Origin: an uncultured Microbacteriaceae bacterium
GTDB lineage: Bacteria; Actinomycetota; Actinomycetes; Actinomycetales; Microbacteriaceae
Direction: 5' to 3'
DNA length: 32,526 nt
NCBI GenBank assembly: GCA_903857985.1
Contig: CAIOGW010000025.1
Span: 1 to 32,526 of the forward strand
Each line of letters opens with the position of its first letter. Position 1 is the stretch's first letter. Under the pieces are notes generated by a model. That model was given only the letters and a program-made list of their open reading frames with translations, was not told where the DNA came from and ran no database searches. The position numbers and the translations under genes were made by a program. Positions 18,210-27,635 of this stretch are shown here, in pieces.

Positions 18210-18986
18210 GTGAAAATTGTTGTACTCGTAAAGGAAGTCCCCGACACCTGGGGGGAGCGCCTTCTCGACCTTGAGACCGGTCTCGCCGATCGGGTGTCGA
18301 GTGAGCGCGTGATTGATGAAATCGTTGAACGCGGTCTGGAGTTCGCCATTTCCTTCGCTGAACAGAATGACGGAACCGAGGTCATTGCTCTTTCTATGGC
18401 GTCTGAGGAGGCCACGGGCACGCTCAGGAAGGCTCTCGCGATGGGGGCCGACCGTGGGGTCCTCATCGTTGACGAAGCGCTTCACGGGGCCGACATCACA
18501 CTCACGGCTCAAGTCCTCGCCGCGGCTCTTGAACACATCGGTTTTGACCTGATCGTGTCTGGCGACCAGTCCACCGACGGTGCCGGCGGAGTTGTTCCTT
18601 CCGCTGTTGCCGAACTTCTTGACATTCCGCAACTACCCCGGTTGGCGACTGTCGATCTGAACGAAAAGGAGGTGACGGGCGCGCACGTAACAGACCGAAT
18701 TACTCTGAGCCTTTCCGCGCCACTTCCCGCGATGATGTCTGTATCCGAGCGGTTTGCCGAACCTCGCTTTCCCAACTTCAAGGGCATCATGGCAGCCAAA
18801 AAGAAGCCGTTTGAGGTCCTCGGAATTGCCGAACTCGGGAAAGACATCAGCGTCCTTGATCGACCTCGATCGATCATGACGGAGATTGCAGGAAAACCTC
18901 CTCGTGAGTCGGGCGTGAAGGTTATTGCCGACGAGAACTCTGGGCGCGATCTCGCCGAGTTCCTCAAAAAGAATCAGCTGATTTAG
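18210..18986 (+). CDS. etfB: Electron transfer flavoprotein beta subunit
   Basis: [24 protein letters not shown]..., [31 protein letters not shown]. Confidence 0.95.
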   Translation: MKIVVLVKEVPDTWGERLLDLETGLADRVSSERVIDEIVERGLEFAISFAEQNDGTEVIALSMASEEATGTLRKALAMGADRGVLIVDEALHGADITLTAQVLAAALEHIGFDLIVSGDQSTDGAGGVVPSAVAELLDIPQLPRLATVDLNEKEVTGAHVTDRITLSLSAPLPAMMSVSERFAEPRFPNFKGIMAAKKKPFEVLGIAELGKDISVLDRPRSIMTEIAGKPPRESGVKVIADENSGRDLAEFLKKNQLI

Positions 18987-18996
18987 GGCGGAAAGC

Positions 18997-19959
18997 ATGA
19001 CCAACAACATCCTCGTTCTCCTCGACGTCTCTGCCGACGGTAGTCTCGCCCCCAGTTCGCACGAACTGCTCGGAGCGGCCGAGTCCCTCGGAACGCCGGT
19101 AGCACTCCTGGTTGGTTACTCCGAGCACCGAAATGCTCTGGCTCAAGCCGCAGCTGATGCCGGTGCCACAAAGGTCCTCTTGGCCGATGGTGACGACGGG
19201 GCTTACGTTGTTCCCGTGGTCGATGCCCTCGCGGCCGCTTTCGAACTCACCAAGCCGGATGCCGTTCTTGCTGCTCACTCAGATCTCAGCAAGGAAGCGG
19301 TCGCTCGACTTGCCGTTCGCGTGGGATGTGCAGTCAACGTTGACGCCGTAAACGTGACGAGGGACTCCGAAGGCGTTGTTGCTCACCATTCCGCTTACGG
19401 AGGCGCATACACGGTGGCCTCGTCTGCCACCTTTGGCGCTCCGGTTATCACTGTTCGTCAAGGATCAATCGAGGCTCGTGCAGGCAAGCAGCCTCTGGCA
19501 TCCGAGGCGCTCACCGTTGCGTCGAGCAATCGAAAATCTGCCACGATATCCAGCGTCACTATTGCGGACGCTCCGACGACCTCCCGGCCTGAACTTCGGG
19601 GGGCGAAGAAAGTCGTATCGGGTGGTCGCGGCTTAGGGTCGGCGGAAAAATTCGAACTTGTCGAGGAGTTGGCCGACGCCCTGGGTGCTGCTGTGGGTGC
19701 CTCTCGTGCCGCGGTTGACGCAGGTTTTGTGCCACAAAGCTTCCAAGTTGGACAAACCGGCGTGCAAGTTTCGCCCAACCTGTACATCGCACTGGGTATC
19801 TCTGGTGCGATCCAACACAAGGCCGGAATGCAAACGTCTCAGACCATCATCGCCATCAACAAGGATGAAACCGCCCCCATATTTGAGATTGCCGACTATG
19901 GCATCGTCGGCGACGTCTTTATTGTTGTTCCGCAGCTCATTGCCGCGCTGAAGAGGTAG
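18997..19959 (+). CDS. etfA: Electron transfer flavoprotein alpha subunit
   Basis: [83 protein letters not shown]. Confidence 0.96.
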   Translation: MTNNILVLLDVSADGSLAPSSHELLGAAESLGTPVALLVGYSEHRNALAQAAADAGATKVLLADGDDGAYVVPVVDALAAAFELTKPDAVLAAHSDLSKEAVARLAVRVGCAVNVDAVNVTRDSEGVVAHHSAYGGAYTVASSATFGAPVITVRQGSIEARAGKQPLASEALTVASSNRKSATISSVTIADAPTTSRPELRGAKKVVSGGRGLGSAEKFELVEELADALGAAVGASRAAVDAGFVPQSFQVGQTGVQVSPNLYIALGISGAIQHKAGMQTSQTIIAINKDETAPIFEIADYGIVGDVFIVVPQLIAALKR

Positions 19960-19972
19960 GCCAAAAAGTCTC

Positions 19973-21307
19973 ATGTCCGTCAATGCGCTCAGGCGCGGCC
20001 TGCCGCGTGTCTCTGGAGGCTCACCATGGCCAGACGGGCTTCCCGTAACGTCGAGCAAGAAAATCGACCAGCCCGCCGGCAACGTAGACCCCCTGCTGCG
20101 CGCCACCAGCAATGTTTCCCCGGGCCCCGTGCAACCCACTCAGGACGAAAAAACGGCGGCTAGCGCCCCTGTGGGTGAGGCACTTCTCGAGGGGTTTCGT
20201 CGCGGGCTCCCTCGGGTTGCCGGTGGAGAATCGTGGCCTAACCAGTCAGTTTCGTCGGGTGTACTTTCCGCCGCTCCTCATTCCCGTCACGAAGAGGAAA
20301 CGTCCAGCGTCGTTCCAGAACTCCCGGCACAGGTCGATGCAGCGGCCGGGCCGGCATCATCGTCACCGGCGAGTGATTCCGGCCCTATTCAGGGTCGTAT
20401 TTCTCTCAAGGAACGATTAGTCCTCTTGCCAATGACGAGCAAGATACTCCTCAGCTCGGCCGCGTTTGTGGTGCTTGCGGGAGTGATTATCCTGCTGGCC
20501 CGCATTTTCGTTCAGATACCGGCCATCGAATCGTTCATCACAGAGTTCCCGGGGACAACGTCGTTACCTGCTACCGCCCCGATCGGCCTACCCGCGTGGA
20601 TTGGTTGGCAGCACTTCTTCAACGTCTTCCTCATGGTGCTGATTATCCGCTCCGGTATCACGATTCGTAGGGAAAAACGTCCGGGGGCCTATTGGGCTCC
20701 GCGGCGAAACCCGGCTGCCAAGGTCAGCCTCACCGTTTGGTGGCATCAGTCGGTAGACACCCTGTGGCTGATCAACGGTCTCGCCTTCGTGGTGCTTCTC
20801 TTTGTTACTGGCCAGTGGATGAGGATTGTGCCCACGAGTTGGGAGGTTATCCCGAACGCCATTTCTGCTGGCATACAGTACGCAACACTCGACTGGCCTA
20901 CCGAAAACGGCTGGGTCAACTACAACAGCCTTCAAGTTCTCGCCTATTTCACAATAGTTTTTGTCGCCTCGCCGTTGGCTGCAATCACCGGCTATCGCAT
21001 GTCTGGCATGTGGCCTGAGCGGGCAAAGCGGCTCTCCGCGTTATTCCGGATGGAATGGGCCCGTGCCATCCACTTTCCGGTGATGATTTTCTTCTGTGGA
21101 TTCATTGTCATTCACGTGTTCTTGGTTATGACCACCGGCGCCCTGAAAAACCTCAACCACATGTACGCTGCCCGCGACGTGGTGGACTGGGTCGGGTTCT
21201 GGGTTTTCGCCGGCTCTCTAGCCATCATTGGTCTCGCGTGGTTTGCCGTTCGGCCGCTCGTGCTCGCGCCAATTGCCAGACTGTTTGGTTCGGTCACCAG
21301 CCGATAG
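19973..21307 (+). CDS. Cytochrome b/b561-like multi-TM membrane protein with duplicated N-terminal RRGLPRVxGGxxWP motif
   Basis: About six TM segments with His in IGWQHFFN, VWWHQS, AIHFPVMIFFCGFIVIHVFLV (candidate haem ligands); motif seen twice (RRGLPRVSGGSPWP, RRGLPRVAGGESWP). Confidence 0.75.
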   Translation: MSVNALRRGLPRVSGGSPWPDGLPVTSSKKIDQPAGNVDPLLRATSNVSPGPVQPTQDEKTAASAPVGEALLEGFRRGLPRVAGGESWPNQSVSSGVLSAAPHSRHEEETSSVVPELPAQVDAAAGPASSSPASDSGPIQGRISLKERLVLLPMTSKILLSSAAFVVLAGVIILLARIFVQIPAIESFITEFPGTTSLPATAPIGLPAWIGWQHFFNVFLMVLIIRSGITIRREKRPGAYWAPRRNPAAKVSLTVWWHQSVDTLWLINGLAFVVLLFVTGQWMRIVPTSWEVIPNAISAGIQYATLDWPTENGWVNYNSLQVLAYFTIVFVASPLAAITGYRMSGMWPERAKRLSALFRMEWARAIHFPVMIFFCGFIVIHVFLVMTTGALKNLNHMYAARDVVDWVGFWVFAGSLAIIGLAWFAVRPLVLAPIARLFGSVTSR

Positions 21308-21319
21308 GCTCAACCCACC

Positions 21320-22285
21320 ATGTCACAAGCAATCGTCGTCGATCAGCCCGGAGACTCGTCGGTTCTCAACTACCGCGAGGTGGCCGACCCCGTTGCGGGG
21401 CCCGGTGAGGTGTTGATTCGCACCACGGCCATCGGCATCAACTTCATCGACATTTATCATCGCGAGGGCAAGTACCCGGTGGAGTATCCGTTCACCCCGG
21501 GCAAGGAGGCCGTGGGCATCATCGTGGCGCTCGGTGAGGGCGTCACCGGCCTGGCTGTGGGCGACCGCATTGCCACCACGGAAGCAGCGCGGGCCTACGC
21601 CGAGCTGGTCGTGGTGCCCGCTGAGGGCGCGTTGCCCGTGCCCGCCGGTCTCTCCGACGAGGTGGCTGTGGCCCTTCCCCTTCAGGGAATGACGGCGCAC
21701 TATCTCGTGAACTCGAGTTTCCCGCTCGAAGCAGGGCAGACCTGCATCGTGCACGCCGCCGCCGGTGGCGTGGGGCTACTGCTCACGCAGATGGCCAAAG
21801 CCAAAGGAGCGCGCGTGATTGCGACCGTCTCGTCTCCCGAGAAGGAGGTGCTGGCTCGCGAGGCCGGTGCCGATGTGGTGCTGGGATACGACGACTTTGC
21901 GGCCAAAGCCCGGGAGTTGACCAACGGCGAGGGCGTGCACGTGGTTTACGACGGCGTGGGCAAGACCACATTTGATCAGTCACTGGCCGCGCTCCGGATT
22001 CGAGGCGTGTTGGTGTCGTTCGGCTCGGCGTCCGGGGCCGCAGCGCCATTGGACATGTCACGCTTGGCCCAGGGCGGTTCGCTCACAGTGACACGGCCCA
22101 CACTGTGGAGCTTTCTCCAGACACCCGAGGAGCGCGCCTGGCGTTGGGGTGAGGTCAGCTCGGCAGCCGTGAGCGGTCAGCTCGATGTGCGCGTGGGTGC
22201 CATTTTCCCCCTGAGCGATACTGCTGCCGCCCACGATGCCCTCACGGGTCGTCACACCACCGGCAAGGTCGTGCTGATTCCCTAG
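21320..22285 (+). CDS. NADPH:quinone reductase-like zinc-independent MDR family oxidoreductase
   Basis: GINFIDIYHREGKYPVEYPFTPGKEAVGIIVALGEGV, VHAAAGGVGLLLTQMAKAKGARVIATVSS. Confidence 0.92.
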   Translation: MSQAIVVDQPGDSSVLNYREVADPVAGPGEVLIRTTAIGINFIDIYHREGKYPVEYPFTPGKEAVGIIVALGEGVTGLAVGDRIATTEAARAYAELVVVPAEGALPVPAGLSDEVAVALPLQGMTAHYLVNSSFPLEAGQTCIVHAAAGGVGLLLTQMAKAKGARVIATVSSPEKEVLAREAGADVVLGYDDFAAKARELTNGEGVHVVYDGVGKTTFDQSLAALRIRGVLVSFGSASGAAAPLDMSRLAQGGSLTVTRPTLWSFLQTPEERAWRWGEVSSAAVSGQLDVRVGAIFPLSDTAAAHDALTGRHTTGKVVLIP

Positions 22286-22318
22286 CTCCCTGCCGCAACT
22301 GGCGGCATCACGCGTCGG

Positions 22319-22867
22319 CTAGGCGAGTCCCAGGTCGGAGAGGCCAATCGCCGAAAGGTAGGGATATCCCGCAGACTCGATGCGTTCTTTGGCGCCGGTG
22401 TCGCGATCAACGACCACGGCGACCGCCGCCACGGTGGCCCCCGCACGCTCGAGTGCCTCAATCGCGGCAAGCGGGGATCCGCCCGTTGTCGAGGTGTCTT
22501 CCAAAACAATCACGCGCTTGCCGGCCAGTTCAGGACCCTCGACCTGTCTGCCGCGGCCGTGGTCTTTGGCCTGTTTGCGCACCACGAAGGCGTCGTAGGC
22601 GACACCGCGCGCCACCCCCTGATGCATGACCGCAGCAGCAATCGGGTCAGCGCCCATGGTGAGGCCACCCACCGCGGCGATGTCGGGAATGTCCGCAATC
22701 AGGTCGAGCATCACCTGACCAATGAGCGGTGCCACCACGTGGTCAAGACTCACGCGGCGAAGATCGACGTAGTACGTTGCTTTCTGTCCGCTGGTAAGCG
22801 TGAAGTCACCGTGAAAAACGGCGTCGCGCGTGATGTGTTCGATGAGTTCACTGCGTGCGTCAGACAT
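22319..22867 (-). CDS. pyrE: Orotate phosphoribosyltransferase
   Basis: FTLTSGQKATYYVDLRRVSLD, AAVGGLTMGADPIAAAV, RVIVLEDTSTTGGSPLAAIEAL. Confidence 0.95.
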   Translation of the reverse strand: MSDARSELIEHITRDAVFHGDFTLTSGQKATYYVDLRRVSLDHVVAPLIGQVMLDLIADIPDIAAVGGLTMGADPIAAAVMHQGVARGVAYDAFVVRKQAKDHGRGRQVEGPELAGKRVIVLEDTSTTGGSPLAAIEALERAGATVAAVAVVVDRDTGAKERIESAGYPYLSAIGLSDLGLA

Positions 22868-22915
22868 GAGCCCAGACTACCCGCGCTACCCGCACACGGG
22901 CAGTAGCGTTGAGGC

Positions 22916-23749
22916 ATGCGCATCGCCACCTGGAACGTGAACTCGATTCGCGCCCGCGTGGATCGCGTTGTCGATTACCTGGTGCGAGAGAACGTCGACG
23001 TGCTGTGCATGCAGGAGACCAAGTGCCGTGAGCACCAGTTTCCGCTCGAAGCGTTCGAGGCGGCCGGCTACGAGGTCGCTCTGCACGGACTCAACCAGTG
23101 GAACGGGGTGGCCATCGCCTCCCGGCTGCCCATCGAAGACGTGACCATCGGGTTCGATGCGATGCCCGGATTTGGCCCCCTCGACGACGCGGGTATCCCT
23201 CCGCTCGAAGCGCGCGCTCTGGGCGCCACCGTTGAGGGTCTGCGCCTGTGGAGCCTCTACGTACCCAACGGCCGCGAGCTCGACAACGCTCACTACCCCT
23301 ACAAACTCGAATGGTTGGGCGGGCTAGCGCGCGACATGAGTGCGTGGATGGCTGCAAACCCAGATGAACCGATTGCCCTGTTGGGCGACTGGAACGTGGC
23401 GCCGTTTGACACCGACGTGTGGGACGTCGACCAGTTTGTGGGCTCCACGCACGTTTCACAGCCCGAGCGTGACGCGTTCTTTGCTTTCGAGAAGGCAGGA
23501 TTCGCCGACGTTGTTCGCGAGCGCGTTCCCGAGGGCTACACGTATTGGGACTACAAGCAACTGCGCTTTCCTCGTAACGAGGGCATGCGCATCGACTTTA
23601 TTCTCGCGAACGCGCCCTTTGCCGAACTCGTGAGTTCAGCGCACATCGCGCGAGACGAGCGCAAGGGCGACGGACCGAGTGATCACGTACCGGTTGTGGT
23701 GGATCTGGACTATGGTGACACTGACGATGACCGTCCGATGATTTTCTAG
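22916..23749 (+). CDS. xth: Exodeoxyribonuclease III
   Basis: MRIATWNVNSIRARVDRVVDYLVRENVDVLCMQETKCRE, LLGDWNVAP, GMRIDFILAN, SDHVPVVVDL. Confidence 0.95.
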   Translation: MRIATWNVNSIRARVDRVVDYLVRENVDVLCMQETKCREHQFPLEAFEAAGYEVALHGLNQWNGVAIASRLPIEDVTIGFDAMPGFGPLDDAGIPPLEARALGATVEGLRLWSLYVPNGRELDNAHYPYKLEWLGGLARDMSAWMAANPDEPIALLGDWNVAPFDTDVWDVDQFVGSTHVSQPERDAFFAFEKAGFADVVRERVPEGYTYWDYKQLRFPRNEGMRIDFILANAPFAELVSSAHIARDERKGDGPSDHVPVVVDLDYGDTDDDRPMIF

Positions 23750-23757
23750 GAGAAGCC

Positions 23758-24165
23758 ATGACCAGCCCCGCGTCCACACCAGAGAACACCCCCGCGGCAA
23801 CGACCACGGCCACAGCAACGTCGTCTGTGATAAAGCGCAGGGGAGCTTCCCGTAGCCTCGACATCACGCTGACCATCGTGTTCTTAGTTCTCAATGCCCT
23901 CATGGTGGCGGCGCTCTTTGTGCCCGCACTGTTCTTGGCCATGGCGTCAGCCGGTTGCATGGGCTCGTGCAACTTAGACGTCGTTCAGGCCGGGTTCAAT
24001 ATCGCTCTCTTTGGGCCGAGCGTGGCATTCATCGTGAACCTCGTGCTGAGCATCGTCTTCCTCGTGAAAAAGCGCACGACATGGCTGCTCAGCTTGCTGG
24101 TGGGCGTGGGTGGATTTCTGGTCTTCCTGCTCGGTGTTGCCCTGGTCTTTCTGCCCGCCAGCTAG
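23758..24165 (+). CDS. Hypothetical multi-TM membrane protein
   Basis: Pro/Thr/Ala-rich N-terminus then three hydrophobic segments. Confidence 0.7.
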   Translation: MTSPASTPENTPAATTTATATSSVIKRRGASRSLDITLTIVFLVLNALMVAALFVPALFLAMASAGCMGSCNLDVVQAGFNIALFGPSVAFIVNLVLSIVFLVKKRTTWLLSLLVGVGGFLVFLLGVALVFLPAS

Positions 24166-24204
24166 AGCGCACGCTCGAGCGCTGCCTTTTCGACCAAACG
24201 CGGT

Positions 24205-25035
24205 TTAGCGGCCGCGGAAGTTGTCCATCGACGAGTACACGTGAAAGACCTTGTCGGCAATCACGTCGAACGCGCGTTGCGGCAGCACGCCCTTCAAGAA
24301 CTTCGACAGGTGCACGGTCCAGGGCAGCATCAGCATGGGTTTGCCTTGGCGCATGGCACGCCACACGCGAGACACCACGTATTCCGGAGTCATCAGTGGC
24401 GTCATGAGCGGCCCGCGAGCGCCGTCAAACATGCCCGTCGAAATGTAGGTGGGCGCCACCGTCGTCACTTTCACGTTGCCGTAGCCCTCGCGCGTGAGCT
24501 CCAGCCGAACCGAGTCGCCCCAGCCGATCAGTGCCCACTTGCTGGCAGCGTAAACACTCATCTTGGGGTTGGAGATGAGTCCGGCGGCCGACGCAATATT
24601 CACAATTCGGCACTCGCGACCCGACGCCAGCATTCCGGGCAAAAATTCGTGCGTGGTCACCATGGGCGCCACGGTGTTGACCATCATGATGGCCTCGGTG
24701 TGGTCTGCGTTGTCGTGCTCCCAGAACACACCACCGCGAACGATGCCAGCATTGTTGATGAGCACGTCCACGCCACCGTGTGTGGCGATGACGGACGCGG
24801 CAGCCTTCTCAATGGCCTCGCGCTTCGAGAGGTTAACGACCATGCCGTCGACGATGACTCCGGCCGGTGCGCTGGCCGTGATCTCACGCGCCGTTTGCTC
24901 GAGGGCCTTCTTGTTCACGTCCCAGAGCACCACAACGGCTGCGCCTTCGGCCGCCGCCCGCTCGGCATAAAGCCGGCCCATACCCATGGCGGCGCCGGTA
25001 ATGACGAATCGGCTACCGGCGACCTCACAGGCCAT
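24205..25035 (-). CDS. SDR family oxidoreductase
   Basis: FVITGAAMGMGRLYAERAAAEGAAVV, LINNAGIV, YAASKWALIGW. Confidence 0.92.
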   Translation of the reverse strand: MACEVAGSRFVITGAAMGMGRLYAERAAAEGAAVVVLWDVNKKALEQTAREITASAPAGVIVDGMVVNLSKREAIEKAAASVIATHGGVDVLINNAGIVRGGVFWEHDNADHTEAIMMVNTVAPMVTTHEFLPGMLASGRECRIVNIASAAGLISNPKMSVYAASKWALIGWGDSVRLELTREGYGNVKVTTVAPTYISTGMFDGARGPLMTPLMTPEYVVSRVWRAMRQGKPMLMLPWTVHLSKFLKGVLPQRAFDVIADKVFHVYSSMDNFRGR

Positions 25036-25044
25036 AAGAAGTGA

Positions 25045-25164
25045 TTACTTCTCGCACTGGCAGCGGTCTGCCTCGGCGACACCCTCGAGTGCTACTTCGA
25101 TGTGTTCGCCACAGCCGTCCCAAGTGGGCTTGCCGCAGTTTTCACACTCAATGCGCTTGCACAT
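25045..25164 (-). CDS. Small Cys-rich protein (39 aa)
   Basis: MCKRIECENCGKPTWDGCGEHIEVALEGVAEADRCQCEK; start 25164 within the longer listed ORF, AAAGGAA ribosome-binding site upstream. Confidence 0.8.
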   Translation of the reverse strand: MCKRIECENCGKPTWDGCGEHIEVALEGVAEADRCQCEK

Positions 25165-25184
25165 GTTGTGTTCCTTTCGTGGGG

Positions 25185-26855
25185 TTAGGGGAAGGCGAGC
25201 ACTCGTTGTGTTCGCTCGCGAGATTCGGTACCGGCGAGCCAAGTTAGGCATCCACCGTCAAGGTTATGGGCATTCTTGCCGTTTTGGCGCAGGAGTTGAG
25301 TGGCGATGTGTCCGCGTTGGCCAACGCGACAGTGCACGATTACCTCGCCGTCGGGAACTTCGTCTAACCGCGAGCGAAGATCATCAACGGGGATGTGCAG
25401 CGAACCGGGAATAGCGCGTACATCGTTCTCGGGATCAGTGCGTACATCGAGCACGGTAGCGCCGGCGGCCACGCGAGCTTCGAGTTCGTGCCACTGCACA
25501 CTCGGCGTGCGCTGGTGCCAAATGTTGTTGGCAACGTAACCGAGCTGGTTGACGGCGTCCTTGGCAGATCCAAACTGAGGCGCGTAAGCGAGTTCCAGAT
25601 TCATCAGGTCGTCGACGGTGAGGCCGGCATAAATGGCGGTGGCCAACACATCGATGCGCTTGTCGGCACCGTCGGTGCCCGTGGCCTGACCGCCCAGGAT
25701 CTTTCCCGTCTCGGGATCGAAAATGACCTTGAGGGCCAGCGTTGCCGAGCCCGGGTAGTAACCGGCATGAGAACCCGGGTGCGCGTGCGCCACACGGTAG
25801 TCGAGGCCGGCAAGTCGAGCACCTTTTTGGGAAAGCCCCGTGATGGCCGCCACCATTCCGAAGGCACCGATGATACCTGTGCCCTGGCTGTCGCGCTCGG
25901 GGCTCTCCACCCCGGCGATCACGTCGGCCACGGCGCGGCCGTGCCTATTGGCGAGGTTGGCCAGCCAGATCATCTGATCAGCGCCCGTGAGCGCACTGTG
26001 CTTCTGTGCCGCGTCGCCCACGGCAAAAATGTGGGGGTCGCTCGTGCGGTGGTTCTCGTCGACCCAGATTCCGCCGGCCGTGCCCATGCGCAGACCGGAC
26101 TGTGCGACAAACTCGGCATCCGCCGTGACCCCGATGGCCGAGATCACGAGATCGGCGCTCAAGAGCTGACCATTGTCGAGCACGACTTCGAATTCCGTGA
26201 TCTCAACTGCCGTGCGACCGAGTGCGAGCGTGATGCCGTTGCTCTCGAGTGTGGCCTGCAGCGGTTCAATCATCTCGGGGTCGAACTGGGGAAGAATTGT
26301 CGACGCCTGCTGGACGAGCGTGACCTGCATACCCCGGTGTCGAAGGTTTTCGGCCACCTCGACACCAATAAACCCTCCCCCGAGAATCACGGCGGTGCCG
26401 GCCTCGGTGCCGGCGTCAGTAGCATCGACGGCATCCTTGATGCGCACGGCGTCGGGAACATCGCGCAGCGACAGGGCGCGTTCGTTGCCGGGAATAGCGA
26501 GCTGTCGAGGGCTTGCTCCGGGCGAGAGAATAAGTGAGTCGTAGGAATCGGTGAATTCCTGGCCCGTGAGCATGTTCGTTCCCGTCACGGTCTGTGTTGC
26601 CGGGTCAATGGCCACAATGCGCGAATTGACGCGAACATCCAGCCGGAACCGGCGCCATAGCGAATCCGGGGTTTGCAGCAGCAGGCTCTCTTCCGCGCCA
26701 ATCACATCGCCGATGAAGTAGGGCAGTCCGCAGTTGGCAAAAGACACGTGCGGGCCCTGCTCATACACCGTGATCTCGGCGTGCTCGTCGAGTCGACGCA
26801 AGCGCGTGGCTGCCGACATCCCTCCGGCAACTCCGCCGATAATGATCGTTTTCAC
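25185..26855 (-). CDS. CoA-disulfide reductase-type FAD oxidoreductase with C-terminal rhodanese domain
   Basis: GTG start VKTIIIGGVAGGMSAATRLRR; active-site SFANCGLPYFIG; rhodanese VIVHCRVGQRGHIATQLL. Confidence 0.9.
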   Translation of the reverse strand: MKTIIIGGVAGGMSAATRLRRLDEHAEITVYEQGPHVSFANCGLPYFIGDVIGAEESLLLQTPDSLWRRFRLDVRVNSRIVAIDPATQTVTGTNMLTGQEFTDSYDSLILSPGASPRQLAIPGNERALSLRDVPDAVRIKDAVDATDAGTEAGTAVILGGGFIGVEVAENLRHRGMQVTLVQQASTILPQFDPEMIEPLQATLESNGITLALGRTAVEITEFEVVLDNGQLLSADLVISAIGVTADAEFVAQSGLRMGTAGGIWVDENHRTSDPHIFAVGDAAQKHSALTGADQMIWLANLANRHGRAVADVIAGVESPERDSQGTGIIGAFGMVAAITGLSQKGARLAGLDYRVAHAHPGSHAGYYPGSATLALKVIFDPETGKILGGQATGTDGADKRIDVLATAIYAGLTVDDLMNLELAYAPQFGSAKDAVNQLGYVANNIWHQRTPSVQWHELEARVAAGATVLDVRTDPENDVRAIPGSLHIPVDDLRSRLDEVPDGEVIVHCRVGQRGHIATQLLRQNGKNAHNLDGGCLTWLAGTESRERTQRVLAFP

Positions 26856-26902
26856 GAGAAGCTCCTGCCCTCTTTTGTTGCTCAAACCGAAACGAAGACC
26901 AA

Positions 26903-27160
26903 CTAGGCCATCGACATGAAGGCCTTCTCGAGCGCGACCCGATTGACGTCACCTTCGGGGCCCGTGCCACAGTGGCTCATGCCGGTTGCGATGATGCTGA
27001 ACCCTGCGCGATCAAGTGCGGTGCTGGCAGCGGCGAGCTGCGTGAGGATTTCGGTGCAATCTCGGCCCTCGTCGATCATGCGCACGAGGCCACCAATCTG
27101 TCCCTGCACGCGCACCAAACGGTTGCGAGCATTTTTGAGTTCGTCTGCGGGGAGTTTCAT
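26903..27160 (-). CDS. CsoR/FrmR/CstR (DUF156) family metal- or persulfide-sensing regulator
   Basis: NRLVRVQGQIGGLVRMIDEGRDCTEILTQLAAASTALDRAGFSIIATGMSHC. Cys35 and Cys64 present; the position four before Cys64 is Gly rather than CsoR His. Confidence 0.9.
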   Translation of the reverse strand: MKLPADELKNARNRLVRVQGQIGGLVRMIDEGRDCTEILTQLAAASTALDRAGFSIIATGMSHCGTGPEGDVNRVALEKAFMSMA

Positions 27161-27174
27161 GATTCACCTTTCAT

Positions 27175-27205
27175 GGGTATAGAGTTACTATACCCTAGGG
27201 GGTAT
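27175..27205. promoter_or_regulatory. CsoR/CstR-type operator: overlapping half-sites GGGTAT/ATACCC/GGGTAT
   Basis: GGGTATAG-AGTTA-CTATACCC (27175-27195) overlapping ATACCCTAGGGGGTAT (27190-27205) in the 61-bp divergent gap. Confidence 0.75.
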
Positions 27206-27221
27206 CGAAAGGAAAATTGAA

Positions 27222-27611
27222 ATGAAGCGCATCATTACCGCAATTGCTATCGTGGCAACCCTTGGCGCGGGCGGACTTGCCCTCAGTGCCTGCTCATCGA
27301 CTGGAGAGAATGCACCCATGGCCGCCGTTGACTTCACCGCCGACACCATCGTGATCGACGTCCGCACACCCGAAGAGTTCGACACCGGCCACCTTGCCGG
27401 AGCACTCAATATCAATTGGCAGGGCGCCGAGTTCATGCAGGCCGTTGACGTGCTCGACAAGTCCGCGAACTACGTGATCTACTGTCGTTCAGGAAATCGC
27501 GCCGGGCAGGCCATCGACATGATGAAGAGCATGGGATTCACCAATGTAACGAATCTCGGAAGCGTTGACGAGGCCGCAAAGGCAACCGGCATCGCCGTCG
27601 TCACCGATTAG
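27222..27611 (+). CDS. Rhodanese-domain lipoprotein
   Basis: Lipobox LSAC in MKRIITAIAIVATLGAGGLALSACSS; IDVRTPEEFDTGHLAGALNI; active site YCRSGNRAGQA. Confidence 0.9.
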   Translation: MKRIITAIAIVATLGAGGLALSACSSTGENAPMAAVDFTADTIVIDVRTPEEFDTGHLAGALNINWQGAEFMQAVDVLDKSANYVIYCRSGNRAGQAIDMMKSMGFTNVTNLGSVDEAAKATGIAVVTD

Positions 27612-27635
27612 TGGTTTCCTCCAGCGATTGAGGGA

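Noticed and set aside
21295-21320. Possible further REP-like copy (ATAGGCTCAACCCACC)
   Set aside because: Only the right half resembles the family; no matching left arm, so likely chance or promoter-like TAGGCT sequence.
23085-23100. CTCAACCAGTGG in xth resembling the repeat tail
   Set aside because: Encodes conserved-looking LNQWNG in exonuclease III; no palindrome or left arm.
25395-26537. 380-aa plus-strand ORF opposite the CoADR-rhodanese gene
   Set aside because: Antisense to a clearly recognised enzyme; no domain pattern.
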